Source of the DNA: Glandiceps talaboti
Lineage: Eukaryota; Hemichordata; Enteropneusta; Spengelidae
Length of the DNA stretch: 64,000 nt
Assembly (NCBI RefSeq): GCF_964340395.1
Contig: NC_135559.1
Coordinates: forward strand, 13,614,759 to 13,678,758
Direction: 5' to 3'
The notes below the pieces were generated by a model that saw only the letters and a list, made by a program, of their open reading frames with translations, made no database searches and had not been told where the DNA came from. The stretch's first letter is position 1, and the number at the start of each line of letters is the position of its first letter. A program made the translations under genes and the position numbers. This document shows, one piece after another, positions 1 through 14,068 of the stretch.

Positions 1-317
1 AGGACTTTTATTGGGTGCTACAATGTCAAATAAAACGGTACTAATATAACTACCTGTACTACCATCTCCCCTAGTGTTCGGTATTTATCACGTGACAAGT
101 GGTCACCAACAGAACTCTCGAAATATATCCTCTGTTGATATTTAAGAAACGAGTGCATATTTCATAACGCGGATTTACTGCGATTGTGATTGTTGAATAA
201 TTAAAGCCCGCTTACTGTCTGTGTCGTGACGGACTTCGGATCTAAGGTGTAGCTGTCGTGTGACCCAGTCAGTAGTTTTAGCATGGAAGTCCAGTAACAC
301 CTCGGTTTATGTAGAGA
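1..317 (+). promoter_or_regulatory. Upstream/5' untranslated region of the EFHC2 gene
   Basis: This stretch lies directly before the proposed ATG at 318. It has no supported coding exon. The three-codon first coding exon is followed by a strong donor (AAG|gtaagt at 326/327), so transcription must start in or before this stretch. I see no convincing TATA box, and the true start cannot be placed. Confidence 0.35.
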
Positions 318-1571
318 ATGGCGAAGGTAAGTGTTGAAGTTAAACACGCAATCGACTTTCAAAAATAATATCGAACACGTCGGTATTCGACGGAGGTACA
401 AGAGACATACTACTCGAAAAGTTTACTGACATACACGTTTTGTTAGCGATTCATCTCGGCAAAGTTGTATATAGTTGTAAGTTGCTATTGACAACCACGG
501 TAAACAATGTTGACTATAACAATGACTTTAATGTATCAATGAGTTAGTTTTTTAAAAATAATTTTGTTGATCATTCACGTTGCAGCTTTTGAGAGAAAAT
601 TTCCGAAAGTCTCAACATTTCGATTACTCCGACGGTGTAGGACAATGGGTCGGACGACGAAAACCCGGCATCGGTGGAGAACCAATTTTAGGACAAGTTC
701 CACGATCGAGAAGAAGTCAGCTCCGTGGAACGGACAGATCATTACCATCCTGGGTGACGTATGACAAGAAAATTCTGTGTTTTGATGCTTATTTCCAAGA
801 ACCGGTGTTTCTTGCAAGTGAACGTTACAGGGTCAGAAAATGCAAAATAAAATTGTTCCTGGCGGACGATACTATTCAAGTGGTAGAACCCGAAACGAGA
901 AACAGTGGAATGCCGCAAGGTGAGACAATGAAAATATAATTTTTCTAAAAACATATATTCAAATGTTCTAAAGTTTGTAACATATGCACATATTTATGAT
1001 AAATATCTCCATGGTTTGTTGCCATGTGTTTATGAGCACTTGGTTACAATATTCAAACACGTACCATTATTCAACAATTTTTGTTGTCAATTATTTTCTC
1101 GTTTCTGTATATACAAAGGTATAATGCGATTGTTACACACTTGTACACCAAGGGTAACGTGAATACAGGAATGTATGCCGACAACTAATGGAATTGTTCC
1201 TCAGTTAGCGAGGTTTTTGCCATTTATTTACTGTAAAATAATCCATCTATTGAGTTTCTATAATGAATGTAGAGGAAATCTAATTTGATTATTTCTTTAT
1301 TATCTTTGTACACAAAACAGCTCAGTCTATGAAATAGTACGTGACTGTACGTTTCTGTTGTCAAGGGTCATTTGAACAGCTGTTTTGCTCAGGATTACTG
1401 ATAACATTCGTCCGTTTTCTGCCTTCGTTTGACTGACTGACTGACTGACTGACTGACTGGCTGGCTGGCTGGCTGACTGATGTATGTATGTATGTATGTA
1501 TGTATGTATGTATGTATGTATGTATGTATGTATGTATGTATGTATGTATGTATGTATGTATGCATGTACAC

Positions 1572-1632
<61 letters not shown>

Positions 1633-4401
1633 GCCTATAAGACTCATTAACACATTGTCCGCCTCTCCCTCCACTCTCCACCTGGCCTCTAAAGCAGGGT
1701 TCCTACCCTTTTAGGTGATTTGACGGAAAAATCCAATAGTTACCATTTACCGTTCTTTCATCTCATGAAAATTAAACTCAATATCACATTTCTACGTTTC
1801 TGCGATACAGGACGATTTCTGAGTAAACATAGAATTCGTAAACCTCCACCAAACGACCACGAATTCTACACTGTAGACGATTTGAACATCGGAGAAGTAG
1901 TCACGTTCTATGACCGACAGTTTAACATTACTGGGTGTGATAAATTCACCAAACAGTTTCTTGAAGATATGGACAAGGAAGTGAAAACACCTGAGACTTC
2001 GCCGAAGGATCCTTATCAGAACTGGCGAGATAACGTAAGTGTTACTCTTTATAAATAACACATCAGTGTATCTCGTATCCATTGCAAGGTTTTTTTATTC
2101 ATTTTTATCCATTCATATTCCGTTATAAAGTGCAAGAAAAATGAATGACAAATTCAAAGCAGGAACATTGTACAATTCTTTTGTACACCCACGCATTGTT
2201 ATTAAGTGTGAATTGTGCGTCTTTTCAAACTTGTCAAGCTTTCAAAATCGATCTGCGTCCCCGTTGCCTGACGACATCATATTCGTAACCGTAATATATG
2301 CTTTTTTAGTATATATATGTACTTAAGTACTTTTTATGACACTCAAATTTTACTTCAAAGAAAATTACTAAAAGGAAGGAACGGACACAGGGAAAATATC
2401 ATATAGGACTTACGTTTCCATTTATGACAACAGCGACAGTAACCGAAATTGTAAGTAACCGTAGATCTTGAAAGCTATCGATCAAGTAACCATACTCCAA
2501 CCAAAAAAAGCCGAGGTGACATCGGTGAATCAGTGTTCGCAGAGACAAATTTCGATATTATAGGTATAAACCAGTTTGCGAAGGTTAAACTTGTAAACGT
2601 GTAAGACGACAACGAACAGGTTACTATACATTCCTTAAGTTTATATCTTCATAGCAAAGATAGACACATGTAGCAAGCATTGCGTAGTAGTTGATATTAC
2701 TTGGTAAGGGCAACTTTGTCGTCATGGGTGAGAATGAATGTCGGATTATGTTTAAATTGTCTTGGATATAGAGTCTTTAACTTGATATATAGGTACATGT
2801 GTAATTTCATCACCTGTGAAGTTTGTGACAAGAATCTGCCGACATAAAGTAAAAAAAAACATTAAATAAATCAACAGGTGGTTTTTTAAATTGCACTTTG
2901 AATTTAGAATATATACTTGTCCCGTGATTAAGGTGGTTATCTTTAGTTCTAGATGTCTATGGTTTAGTACATTAAGGTGGATATTTCATTAAAACACAAA
3001 TGAAAGCTGGGTGGTCTCAACAAAACTTAACTCAAAGGATTACAAAAGTTCTGACTAGCTTTCGCCCTGTTAAACCCCAACTCTCGTATAAAAGCGCGAG
3101 AACCTACGATAGTTGCCATAAAGCATCACCCTGTCAGTGTATATTTCATAGACACAGATGTACTAATATTATGTCATCACCACCATGATTAGTCGGCTAA
3201 CATTTGTATAACAGTATATACAAATGCTAGATCAACAGGTGGTTGGTGGTTTTTTATTTTTTTTTCGAACTGGAAATATATAACTTTCTCGTGATTAGGG
3301 TTGTCAGGTTTGACATGTATCTACCATGTCATCATAGCTACGTTTTATCACAAGTCGGCCAGCATTTGAATAACAACATACACAAGCGCTAGATCAACAG
3401 TGTTTTTTCAATTGCATTTTTAATATTTATTTTTCTCTAAGGGTGACCATATTTTTTTTATGTTTCTCAGTGCTTTTTAATGGCAAATATGGGTCGGTCG
3501 GTCGAATTAAAAAAAAAAAAAGAGTAAAAAAATGAATCAATCTCATGTTTCTCTGCCTCTCCCTTTTTTTCTTCTCTGTCGTCTTTTTATTGGATTCCTG
3601 GTAAAAAGCCCTTTCCCAGATCCTCTACACAATTGCCACCTCCTACTTCAATAACTACCATCATGAAATACATGCTCCGTTCGTGAACAAGTGTCATTGT
3701 CACCGCCATGACTGTGCATGATGACGTAGACAGTCCAGACACTTGCTTATTCTTGCCAGGGAAGGAACTTTTCTGCAAAATATTAAGGCGGGCGAACATT
3801 TAAAAAAAAAATTTTGATATCAGAGCTGAAAATTTCGGTCGGTCGGGTAATGAGAAACAGAAAAAGAAAATAGGACCACCCTAAGGTTGTTATGTTGATT
3901 TTATTATATATTGAATGGCAGCATAAACAGACACTAAATCAACAGGTGTTTTTAATGGCATTTTATGTGTGTTTTTCTCTAGGGTTGTTATGTTTTAATA
4001 GGTATTCCATAGATGTAGATATACTAGTATATCTTATCATCACAAGTGTGTTTTTTATAAGTTTGTTAACATTTGAATAGGAAACTAAACAAACACTAAA
4101 TCAACAGGTGGTTGAAAAATTGTAATCATGATATTTAACTTGTGATTTTGACGTTGACAGAGTAATTGGTCGCTTTTGATTTATCGTTAAACGTGTTTTA
4201 GAATAAACTGATACCATGAGATTGTCAATCTATTGGCAATTATTATACAGTAGTGTGTAAAGCCATCAATGTCAGAAATAGAATCCTTTCAGTATTTTGT
4301 TCTGACAACTTTTAATACCAAAAGTAAAGTTCAGTGTGAGTTTTCACATTGAGATTCAAGTGATATTTTTCTGTTTACCTGTCTATTCCTCCTACCTGGT
4401 C

Positions 4402-4444
<43 letters not shown>

Positions 4445-4449
4445 GCCTG

Positions 4450-4525
<76 letters not shown>

Positions 4526-7500
4526 CATATTGAATTACATCAATTTTCTATCGTTCCAACAGGAGATGGACTACTACGCTGTGAAATCAAAACGTCCATA
4601 CCAAAGTGTCGACAATCTAAAACAGTTCCTTGAACACGACCGTGAAGTGTTACGTTTTAATTGCTATTGGGACGACAGAGACTCGCTATATGGAGACAAA
4701 CGTAACATGGTATTACTGTACTATTTATCCGACGACTCCATTGAAATTCGTGAGGTTCTTCCACCAAACTCCGGTAGGGAACTGCTTGGTCGGACTTTTC
4801 TTCATCGGTCACAGGTGCCCAAACCGAAGGGTGACTATTTGTTACCGACGGTGGGTGGCAAAAATGGTCAGTTGGTACTCAATGTGCTTGGTAGCGGTCG
4901 GAGACAACGCGTTATGGTGGACAACTCATACGTAAGTACAAGTAAAGAACGAATGTAATAATGTCACTGAACACCACAGTAGCAGATTAACCCTCAATAT
5001 CAACATCACTTCTGGGTTTTGATTGTACATGGACTTTCATGATCATAAATTTAAATTTTCAACTGATCTAACTGCAATTTATCAACGTTGTATCTGTGCA
5101 AATTGTTGTAGACTGTACAATATGCTGACTCTGTGCTGTATTGTTCCAGCCCCCCTACCACATTGGTTACAAAAAGTAAGGGTTTTTCTCCTTATTGTTT
5201 ATGTTATTTTTCATTTTACTTCTAGCCTGGTCCAAATTACCAAGAACATTATAAAGACAGCGATCTCATGATTGGTAGGACAGTCAACGTGTGGGGGCGC
5301 AAGTTCTACTTGTACGATTGTGACCCATACACCAAAGAACACTACAAGTCTAAATATGGACTAGGTGAGTATACTACGTGTGAAAATTTGATTTGTTTGT
5401 TCTTTTGCTGTGGAATTGTTTCATTCTTCTGGCTATTTTACTTCAGTTCGCTATGACGTAGTTAAAATTCTAAACGCTTTAAAGTAATTATGATATATAC
5501 TCTACCGATCTGTGAACCTACGTTGTCAACACTGCCAATGAACCGTTCTCGAGTCTGTAACTTGTCTTTCTCTGTCTGACCGTTGTAACAGTAAAGCCTA
5601 TATATTCTGGTATTTTGCAGCGTTGTAAGATAGAACAAAATAGTACAAAAGAAATGTACGGTAACAGCTTATTCTTGACAGCTCCAACTTCAACCATCCT
5701 AAAACTAGTCTCATTTTCCGTGGCTTTCGGCCGACAGGCCCTTTTTATGTAAAACTCTAAAATAAATTGCGTTCCTTTCGAATTAGAGTCCGACCTGTTG
5801 ACTTAGCCTGTCTTCCTTGTAAATTGAGTTGTTAGTTTTGTAAAATTCTCACTCTAGATTACTTTATGACTGAAGTGTCTATGTCAGATAAGTTCACTAA
5901 CAAAAAAAACTGTGATCATTGTACAACACGCGCAGGGAAGGAAAGTATAGATTATTTCAACACTGACGGTAAAATGTACAAAAATGCTCGGTTGTTATGT
6001 GTAACAGCGCCATTTCGAATGACGTCGTTGTCTCCAATACAGAATTGCAAGGTTCAAGTTTCATAAAGAAAAAGAAATTACGTATACACTCCAAAAGAAG
6101 AGACCCTGTTATGACGTACAAAGATCCGACTTTCCTTTCATTCCGATTCGTCTGAGCGCTTGAGCAGTACCCCTTTTACCGGTCTGTTCCCGCCAAGAAA
6201 ATGTTATACAGGTATATTATGTTACATGTAAAAACGTTATTCTTATTGTAAAATAATCCAATTACAGATATCTTCATATTACACTAAAAAGTAAACGCTG
6301 GGATAATTTGTTCACGAACAAGATTTTTTGTCAGTGAAATGGCGGGAAAATTTTGAAGATTTTCTGGCGGGAAAATGATCGGTATTGTTTTGGATCTCGA
6401 TATTTGACCTTGACGTAGTAATTAACCCTTCTTATGTAGTGTGTGATCTTTCTGGCAAGTCTGCTTTTCCTCTTCTTGGAATTTCAGCAAATTTAAACCC
6501 TGTCCAAGCAGGCACACCAAGCAAACCTTACAGGAAATCATCAGATGTACCGCCGTATAACGGATACGGCACTGAGGAAGATTCCCTTAATAACTGCTTC
6601 CCTAGTCCACTGATTTTAAAGAGAGCTGACAAAGACTTGAAGAAGTTCATATCAAAGAATAATGTAGTACTTAGATTCAGTGCTAGATTGGAGACTACCA
6701 ACCCTAATCATGTCGACAGAAGGTTCATCATCTCATCATATTTAGAAGATGACACAGTTGCAGTTTTTGAGCCACCAAGTAGGAATTCTGGTAAGTATAT
6801 ACATTTCTCAAAAGTCTTATGATCTAAGGGTGTAAAACTTAAAAGTGTCCCAAGCTGAGTTTATAAGCATTTTCAGTGGCCATATGGATGAGGACTGGGT
6901 ATTTATTTTGGATTTTTAATTTATAAAACTATTTTATCATGACTTCCTTCTTGAAAAATTAACATGAAACAAAGTCCAAGTCTTTGTTTGTAACTCAATA
7001 CATTGCAAAAAGCTAAACAATGTGTAAAAAAAAGTTTGTTATTCTATATACAATAACAAACATTTTACAAATTTATTAATCTTTTGCAATTTATTGAATT
7101 ACAAACAAGGACTTGGCATACATTGTTTCACATTGATTTTTCAAGTAGGAAGCCATGATAAAATAGTTTTATAAATTAAAAATCCCAAATAAATACCCAA
7201 TCCTCATCCATATGGCCATTTAAAGAAAACCACATTCCATTATAATGTTAATACAATACATGTTGTATAACAATAGAGAGGAGTGTGCTAACTACAAGAA
7301 AAGCAATTTGAAAGTTGATTTCAAGACTATATCTTCTTCTCCCCCAGGTTTTATTACAGGTAAATTCCTAGAAAGGGGTAAAGTTATAAAGCCAAACCAA
7401 GATAGATTTGGAACCAAACATCTAGCGTACTACACAGGTACCGACTTCTTTGTTGGAGCACATGTAAAATTCAACTATCATGATTTTTATATTATGGATG

Positions 7501-10424
7501 CAGATGAATATACACTTGGTTACATGGAAGAACATAGTGATGAGGTGAGCTTGTGACGTTGCTTTGATTCTTTTGTTTTTATATAAAGCATTTCGTAAAG
7601 ATGTCGAAAATACGAGAATGAATGTTCATGGACAGAAAATTTCTACTCACAGAGTCAAAAAAATTCTTGAAATGAATCTCAAATTTTCACCCATCTTGTC
7701 AGCATCATCAGGGGTGTACTACAATGGGCTCCAAGATTTTTTTTTTATGCTGTGAGTAGAAATTGTCATTACCATGTGTCAATAATAGTTGATTATAAAA
7801 TTATCATGGTGTTTACTGCTGGTAAGATGTGGTAAGATTTGGTAAGGTTGTATATACAACATTGAGTATTTTATATCTCAGTTTATTTTTGCTGTATGAA
7901 AAACAGTACTTTTTTTACTGAAGAACATTGCAACGTCATTGTATACTGCAAGTCTCAAGTAAGTGACAGATATCATTACAAATATTTTTTGCCATTCAGT
8001 CAAGGAAAATATGAGTGACCTAAGGGGCCTTGTCACTATGAGTCACAAGATGGGTAGTGATAAAATCCTTATGTTTCAAGTATTTTGGGGCTAAATGAAG
8101 AAAAATATAGGAGAATAACATATTTATACCTCCTCAAGCATAATTTATGAAAAAATGGGAAAATGATGGTGATTTGGAACATTTTGACTCATATTTCAAG
8201 CACCACAAAACCAGTGACATAGACCTGAGTTGTCATGACGTAGAACGACCAGGGTATGCAAATCCATTCACCCTGGTTTGTGTGTGTGGTATCATAATAA
8301 TATATTTTGATATGTATTATTCATAGTTTCCAGTGGCAGATATCACAAATATCAAAGAAAAGATCCAAAACGTGGCATCAAAAAATGTGGAAGAAGTCAA
8401 GAAGTTCTTCACAAAGTACGACTACAAACAAAGTGGAAAAGTACCATTTGAACTTTTCAGGTAATAAAGAGTACATCTTTGATAAAGTGGTCATGTGGAT
8501 GAGGATTTTGTATTTATTTTGGCTTTTTAATTTATAAAACAATTTTGTCATGGCTTGCTACTTGAAAAATCAAGATGAAACAACATTGACACAGCCTGTG
8601 TTTGTAACTCAATAAACTTCGAAAAAGCTAAAAAATGTGTAAAAAGTTTTTTACTGTATGTACGCATTTATTAATCTTTTTCAATTTATTGAGTTACAAA
8701 AAAAGACTTGGAGTAAGCCCTCAGGCTGCTACGCCCTCAGACAAGTTTGCTAACTTTTGAAGAGACTGTAGGTCACAAAAATCATTGTCAAAGCCTGCCA
8801 GAGAGGGCGCTGTTTACCAGAGGTACTGTCATCCTTCTCCTTTGAGTGAATAGAAACCACCAGTGTACGTTTTGAATCATTATATGGGAATATGATGAAT
8901 TGAAATAAGAAATATGAAATATGATCATGGGATGACATATGAATTGAAAATCAGGAAGCAATTTTCTTTCGCTTGTATTTTTTTCAGGAGTTTACTCATC
9001 AAGGTTGCAGGAGCTGAATTAACAGACCATGAAATCTTGACAGTGGCACGGCATTATCGTCTTGAGGAACGTGCAGAAACATCACTAGATGCAATATTGT
9101 CTCAGGCACATGATTTTATGAGGAAGTACAACTTTGACAACTTCAGGAAAATAGAAACTTTGTGTTTTCACCGTGACATTGACAGAAAGGGTTGGTTACA
9201 TCCTGAACAAATCAAGAGTGTGTGTCATTCTTTGAAAATGCCCGTACCAGATGAAATCCTAGCTGACATATGGTCAAAGTAAGCACCAACTTTTTGTTGT
9301 ATCAAATTCAACTTTTGTTCCAAATACAAACTTGAAAATTGCACCTGAAATTTCGACTGCACACTTCAGTCTTTGTCAACAGATTGACTCATTATTCAGA
9401 ACATGTAACCTTCTGAACATGTGAACTTACATGTAATAAGGGGTCACAAATAGACATTTTGATATCAGGTACAATTTTTAAGTTTGTGTTTATAGAACAA
9501 AAGTTTGGGAAATTAATTCAATTCGATGGTTTACCAACACAGATGAGGTTTCATTTGAAGGTCATCTTTTGTTCTTGTGATAGTTTCATAGTAAAGTCTC
9601 TCTTCTGTCTTACAAAGCTATTAAAAATTAGAATTATAGAGATTTCAACAAAGGTCCAGGACTCATGACTCAGAATACTATAATTACACTCTCACTTATA
9701 CTGGGGGCATGATATGACGGTGGTTGGTTTGAGGATGGATTTGGAAGTATGGTGGAATATGGTAATTTTACAGGACATCTATATGGATGACATGGTTTAT
9801 TCTAAGAAATAGTGATGGGTAACATTATTTACTGAGTGATTTCCTAAGAATAGGTAAAGAAATCAAAGCTATATAGTAGGAGATGAACAACCTGTTGCCC
9901 CAACAGTGCCCTCTAGAGACATTTTCAGTGGACTGTATGGAATGCCATACTGTTTTTTCTCACCATAGGAAACCTTTATAGTACAAAGGGATTTAAAATA
10001 TTGCAGCAACTAGGTACACTTTTAAACTTACTCATAATATTGAACAGTACTGCATCACCTAACTCAAATAAAATCAAATTGTTAGCACCAACAAATCACT
10101 ACCCTCAAGATTTGCACTATCCCCCAGGAATTGTTGTGTTCTAAATGAATAAAGGATGACAGGATGAAACAGTTTGATCAAAGTTTCAAAATGTCACCAC
10201 TAGAGGGCAGTGTTCATTGATGTCATTTTTGTTTGGATTGCAGGATGGAAAATGATGACTTTGGACGAATTAATTACTACGACTTTATTAAGTTTATAAA
10301 TTGGAGAGAGAACCCAGTGCAAGGAAGGGCATCCAGTGAAGATCTAAACCAAGTACAGCAACAGCAAAGGGCATCTAGTTCTGTCAACTACAAGGCTCTA
10401 ATGGCTGATTTGTATGGACAGTAA
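318..10424 (+). CDS. EFHC2: EF-hand domain-containing protein 2 (EFHC2), complete, ten coding exons
   Basis: EFHC proteins are microtubule inner proteins of ciliary and flagellar doublets. Exons: 318-326, 586-919, 1811-2034, 4563-4931, 5226-5364, 6488-6790, 7348-7544, 8327-8460, 8988-9278, 10244-10424. All junctions are GT-AG and in phase, giving 2181 nt and 726 aa, close to vertebrate EFHC2 (about 750) and longer than EFHC1 (about 640). Family signatures seen are KPGIGGEPILGQ near residue 29, YKDSDLMIGRTVNVWGRK in exon 5 and PPYNGYGTEEDSLNNC in exon 6. Three DM10 domains lie at roughly residues 64-175, 218-360 and 418-525. The C-terminal third has degenerate EF-hand loops (DIDRKGWLHPEQ; ENDDFGRINYYD) lacking a full set of calcium ligands. 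The start follows from MAK spliced to LLRENFRKSQHF, an N-terminus typical of the family. Whether this is EFHC2 rather than a pre-duplication EFHC is inferred from the extended C-terminus and best remembered similarity. Confidence 0.93.
1433..1633. repeat. Compound microsatellite (TGAC)n-(TGGC)n-(ATGT)n-(TCTG)n
   Basis: Three tetranucleotide tracts follow each other in EFHC2 intron 2: TGAC/TGGC from 1433, ATGT from about 1480 to 1562, and TCTG from about 1570 to 1633. Open frames across them in several frames are artefacts of the repeat. Confidence 0.97.
4404..4521. repeat. Compound microsatellite (TCTG)n-(TC)n next to an acceptor site
   Basis: A TCTG tract (4404-4445) runs into a pure TC tract (about 4450-4521). 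It ends only about 40 bases before the acceptor of EFHC2 exon 4 at 4562/4563, so it extends the pyrimidine-rich environment of that splice site. Confidence 0.97.
6875..7220. mobile_element. Hairpin MITE, family A, full-length copy
   Basis: The two ends are inverted copies of each other (GTGGCCATATGGATGAGGA at the left, its complement at 7201-7218). The complementarity continues inward for well over 100 bases, ending around 7050. It lies in EFHC2 intron 6, carries no coding sequence, and has relatives at 8486-8715 and 45027-45109. The terminal repeats and copy number indicate a non-autonomous DNA transposon; superfamily not assigned because no clear target-site duplication is visible. Confidence 0.8.
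7975..8280. repeat. Dispersed repeat family D, copy 1
   Basis: This part of EFHC2 intron 7 resembles 14236-14510 over its length. Shared landmarks in the same order are CCTAAGGGGCCTTGTCA, ATACCTCCTCAAGCAT and GAACGACCAGGGTAT/GAATGACCAGGGTAT. It has no terminal inverted repeats that I can see and no coding potential. Confidence 0.75.
8486..8715. mobile_element. Hairpin MITE, family A, copy truncated at its right end
   Basis: It matches the left arm and centre of 6875-7220, starting with AGTGGTCATGTGGATGAGGA. It reaches the GAGTTACAAAAAAAGACTTGGA segment of the right arm and then loses similarity before the right terminus. It lies in EFHC2 intron 8. Confidence 0.75.
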
Positions 10425-10520
10425 TAATACATACACATAAAATATTGAAGTGAGCCAAAGACCTCTAAATACAAAATTATCATGAGATTACTTTGAGTAA
10501 CAAAAATGTTTAACTCAATG

Positions 10521-10526
10521 AATAAA
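10521..10526 (+). terminator. Candidate polyadenylation signal of EFHC2
   Basis: AATAAA lies 97 bases after the EFHC2 stop codon, the first canonical hexamer downstream. The assignment is positional only. Confidence 0.5.
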
Positions 10527-11024
10527 AAATCACATGTAGCATCTTCCAAATTGAAGAGAAATACCACAAAGTATTTGCTATAATCTGTTATTTAAAAGTT
10601 TCTAAACAAAAATAATGGTGGACTGTAGCGTCAACATCTGTAACTGTATATGACTTCCGTCCATTTGAACATATGGTTCAAGAAATGATCACACAGACAG
10701 ACAGAGAGACAGACAGACAGACACACACAGACACACACACACACACTGGACATATTATCCCTACAGGGGTCACTAATGAATCATGTCTCAATACTATTTA
10801 TGCATTCAAAATATGAAATAATGTAATCATAAGAACAGTTAATTATCACCTTAGAACATTACAGTTGATCTTTTTGACAAGTTATTAGTACTTGATCAAA
10901 GTTTTGAGATTTTCAAATGTTTATCATTCATGAAAATGTGAATGTTGATATTATTTCAAGGACGGTTGCTGACGGATACTGTTATGTTTTAGTGTATGAT
11001 TTTTTTGCATTATGTATATGACAA

Positions 11025-11416
11025 CTCCATGATGCGTGAGTGCAAGTGTGGCGTACTTGGGGGTATATGCACAATTGCTTGCAGTGTTCTCTGCAGCAGT
11101 AATTTGACGAGTGTAGTGAGTGAAAGTGCAGCAGAAAACACTACAAGCATGACTAAAAATACCTCTGAGTACCCACACTGACACTCGACTCATGTGGCAT
11201 GGAGTTCTCTTATTATTGTAATGTTTATCCGAAACAAATTTCTGTAAAAATGATACTATGCGATCACATGCTTTTGTGCACAACACACAGTCGCATCCTC
11301 TTTTGCATATCATTTGTATGTAGGTATGCCATAATGTTTTCGGTATTGCACTGCAGTGAAAATACCACTAGTATGTGCATGCACCGGTACAAGAAATCTC
11401 TGGTACATATGTAAAT
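11025..11416. mobile_element. Foldback repeat family C, copy 1
   Basis: The first about 185 bases form an inverted repeat: AACTCCATGATGCGTGAGTG at 11025 pairs with the complement of CATGTGGCATGGAGTT near 11188-11206, with further pairing around the GCAGTGTTCTCTGCAG / AGCAGAAAACACT core. A further conserved segment of about 200 bases, not palindromic, follows. Similar copies lie at 25810-26168 and 47786-48165. It is a probable non-autonomous element. Confidence 0.75.
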
Positions 11417-14068
11417 AACAGACACACTTTTTATAAGAAGATTTATATCTAACATGTTATGAGTTATGGTCTTGTCTTTTCACAGCCGCTGCAAGTATGC
11501 ACAGAATTGATAAAAAGTACGAGTTTTGGCACGCTATAAAATAAAAATAAAACACCATTTACAGTAATAAGTAATTTTACATTTATTCTATTCTACATGT
11601 ATACATTCTTACAGCCACATTCAAATTTAAATTCAAGTATACGCAAAGTGATGAAACTAAATGTTTTGCATGCTATAATTACAAAGTAGAACAGTATTTA
11701 AAATAACTGTAATATGTATACTCCTACGCCTTTGTATAAACTTACAATATAATATAAAGTAAATAAATCTGATCTGCTGTAGAAAAATTAACACGTCATG
11801 AAAATTAAAAAATTTTCCAATATGAAAGAAAAATGTAAAGAACTACTGTATATTGTCCTACACTTTTTGATAATGAAAAACTTCACAGATCAGATTGTAT
11901 AAATAACTATAGTATCATTCTGTTTAATATGTACAATATAAATATAAATAAACCTGAACAAATAAATAGAACATTTACAATGCCAGCTAAAGTTTACATT
12001 TCATGTTTGTAATTTTTCAAAAATAAATTTCAAAGTAAATGGTAAAGTTTCTCAATTTTGTAGAAAAGAAGTAAATCTTAGAATTGTAAATAAATTTCTA
12101 ACACTTGCATGTAAGGTTTTTAACTCAGAATCCAATTCTTGGTACCTGAAATAAAATTTACCATCTAGGTATGTCATAAAAATAACAATCATTGTAATTC
12201 TTGGTTGACATCATGATGTCCACTCCATGCACTACTATTCTACACATGTTATATACAGGTATGTGAATAAGTCGACCTTTTTGTTCTATTTTGACCCTCT
12301 AGCATGAGGTAAAAATGCTATTGCGGGTACCAAAAATTACAATACATTTTGAATTTCATGGTGTAGAAATAAACTTTACCACTTTAAAACAGACTTCAAT
12401 CAGTTTTTTTGTATTGAAAATTATAGTCAGAAGTTCTGTGAACATTTTGAATATTTGACACATTTCAAACTAAACTTACTAATAGGTTCAAGGAACCTTT
12501 TCCTATATGTAAGTGTAGGTAAGTTTGACCAAATATCATGTTATTTCAATGTTACATGAAAATGATTCTGGGGATGTACCTTCCTTGTGGGTTTTGACAT
12601 TTACTTGATGTAAATCTGATTTACTAAAAATCTTAGACAGCTGAGGAGAATTTTTCAAACTAACATACAAACCATATTGTCTTTCAAGTTTTGATTAGAT
12701 CATGTTTTGATGAATTTTCTAAATTTAGGATATACATACTGGAATTATGTTGCCAAGCCAAGAATGATTAAAATGCTATAGTATGAATATGTTTTGATGA
12801 ATTCTGTTAATTTAGGATATATACTAGATGTAAGATACAAATCAAGACAGATGAAAAGAACTTTAATATCACGTTTGATGAATTTTGAAAATCAAGGACA
12901 TGCTTACTATAACTTCTATACCCTTGGCTAATTCTTTGTAGCACCAAAGGTGCTGTCAAGGTGGCTTGCCTGCACACCAGCGGCACTGCCAGCCAGCCTC
13001 GGCTTTTGTTTGGCAACCTTCCAAGTGCAGATCTGAGGTCTTACTACAAGACTAGGATATACATCAAGAATGACTAAAATACTGAAGAACTGTTGTATCA
13101 TGGACTGAAAATTAATATTTGTATTGGATGGAATTTTAATATGCCATTCTGGAATTTTGTGTTGTTATTTTGTTTCATATAAATTCAAATTCTGATGGAG
13201 TGATGTTTTTTAGATGCAGTGAAACTAGTATATTCTTGGCATATTTACTCAACACTTTATTTGCCCATAGAAGCTTCTCTTTTTTTTTTTTGGGGGGGGG
13301 GGGGTGTTGGGGGTTGTAAAAATACAAATTTTCAGTGTGTAAATAAGGTATAGGTAGGACAATCAAATTCATATATGTATGATCATTCTTTTAAGTAGAT
13401 TTGTTGTAAAAACTTTTGGAAAAGATAAGGCCCTTCACAGCCTTATATTTGAATTGTACATTGTTAAAGATGTTTGAATGTTAGTGCGTACATTACAACA
13501 CTTCACTGTTCTACCTTACTTGGTATGGGATATGTGCACACAACTGACTTTTGGAGGGTATATAGTATATACAAGTCTGTAAATATAGGTATACAATTTT
13601 TTTTATTAGAATGTTTTGGTAGTCCCCCAGCATTCATTTTGTATAAATTGTACAATTGAAAAATTAATATCTTTAAAATTCTTGTACAGTCTTGTATATT
13701 TTATAGTAATACAGTGAATAAAGCTGTTTGGTGTGGGATTTGCAGTTACTACAACTTTTCTATTTGAGCTTGTCTGTTGTATTTTTTTTCACTCATCATA
13801 TATTCTGGAAAAGTTTTGATCATGTATGGAAAGAAAAAGTACAAAATATCTTCATGGTTGAACATATACATTTGTAATTGAATTGAAATTCAAAAGATAT
13901 ACAGGAAATACTACGAAAACAACTCATCAAATTGTAGAATATTTACATATATGATGTGAAAAGTTGAGAAATTCTTGAAAAACATTCAAAAACATAGTTG
14001 TTACACTTTGTCATAAATAAGCGTTATTTACTGCCTAGGCCAAATGTATGAAGATAGAAACTTATAGG

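Larger units (their letters stand above)
10425..14068. other. Convergent intergenic spacer between EFHC2 and the coiled-coil gene
   Basis: Both flanking genes end here (EFHC2 at 10424 on plus, coiled-coil gene at 14069 on minus). It holds the EFHC2 3' untranslated region, a short ACAG/ACAC tract near 10693-10746, the family C foldback repeat at 11025-11416, loosely repeated AT-rich units near 12700-12900 (TTTGATGAATTtt motif), and an AATAAA at about 13716. Open frames are short and without recognisable features. I see no gene in it. Confidence 0.7.
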
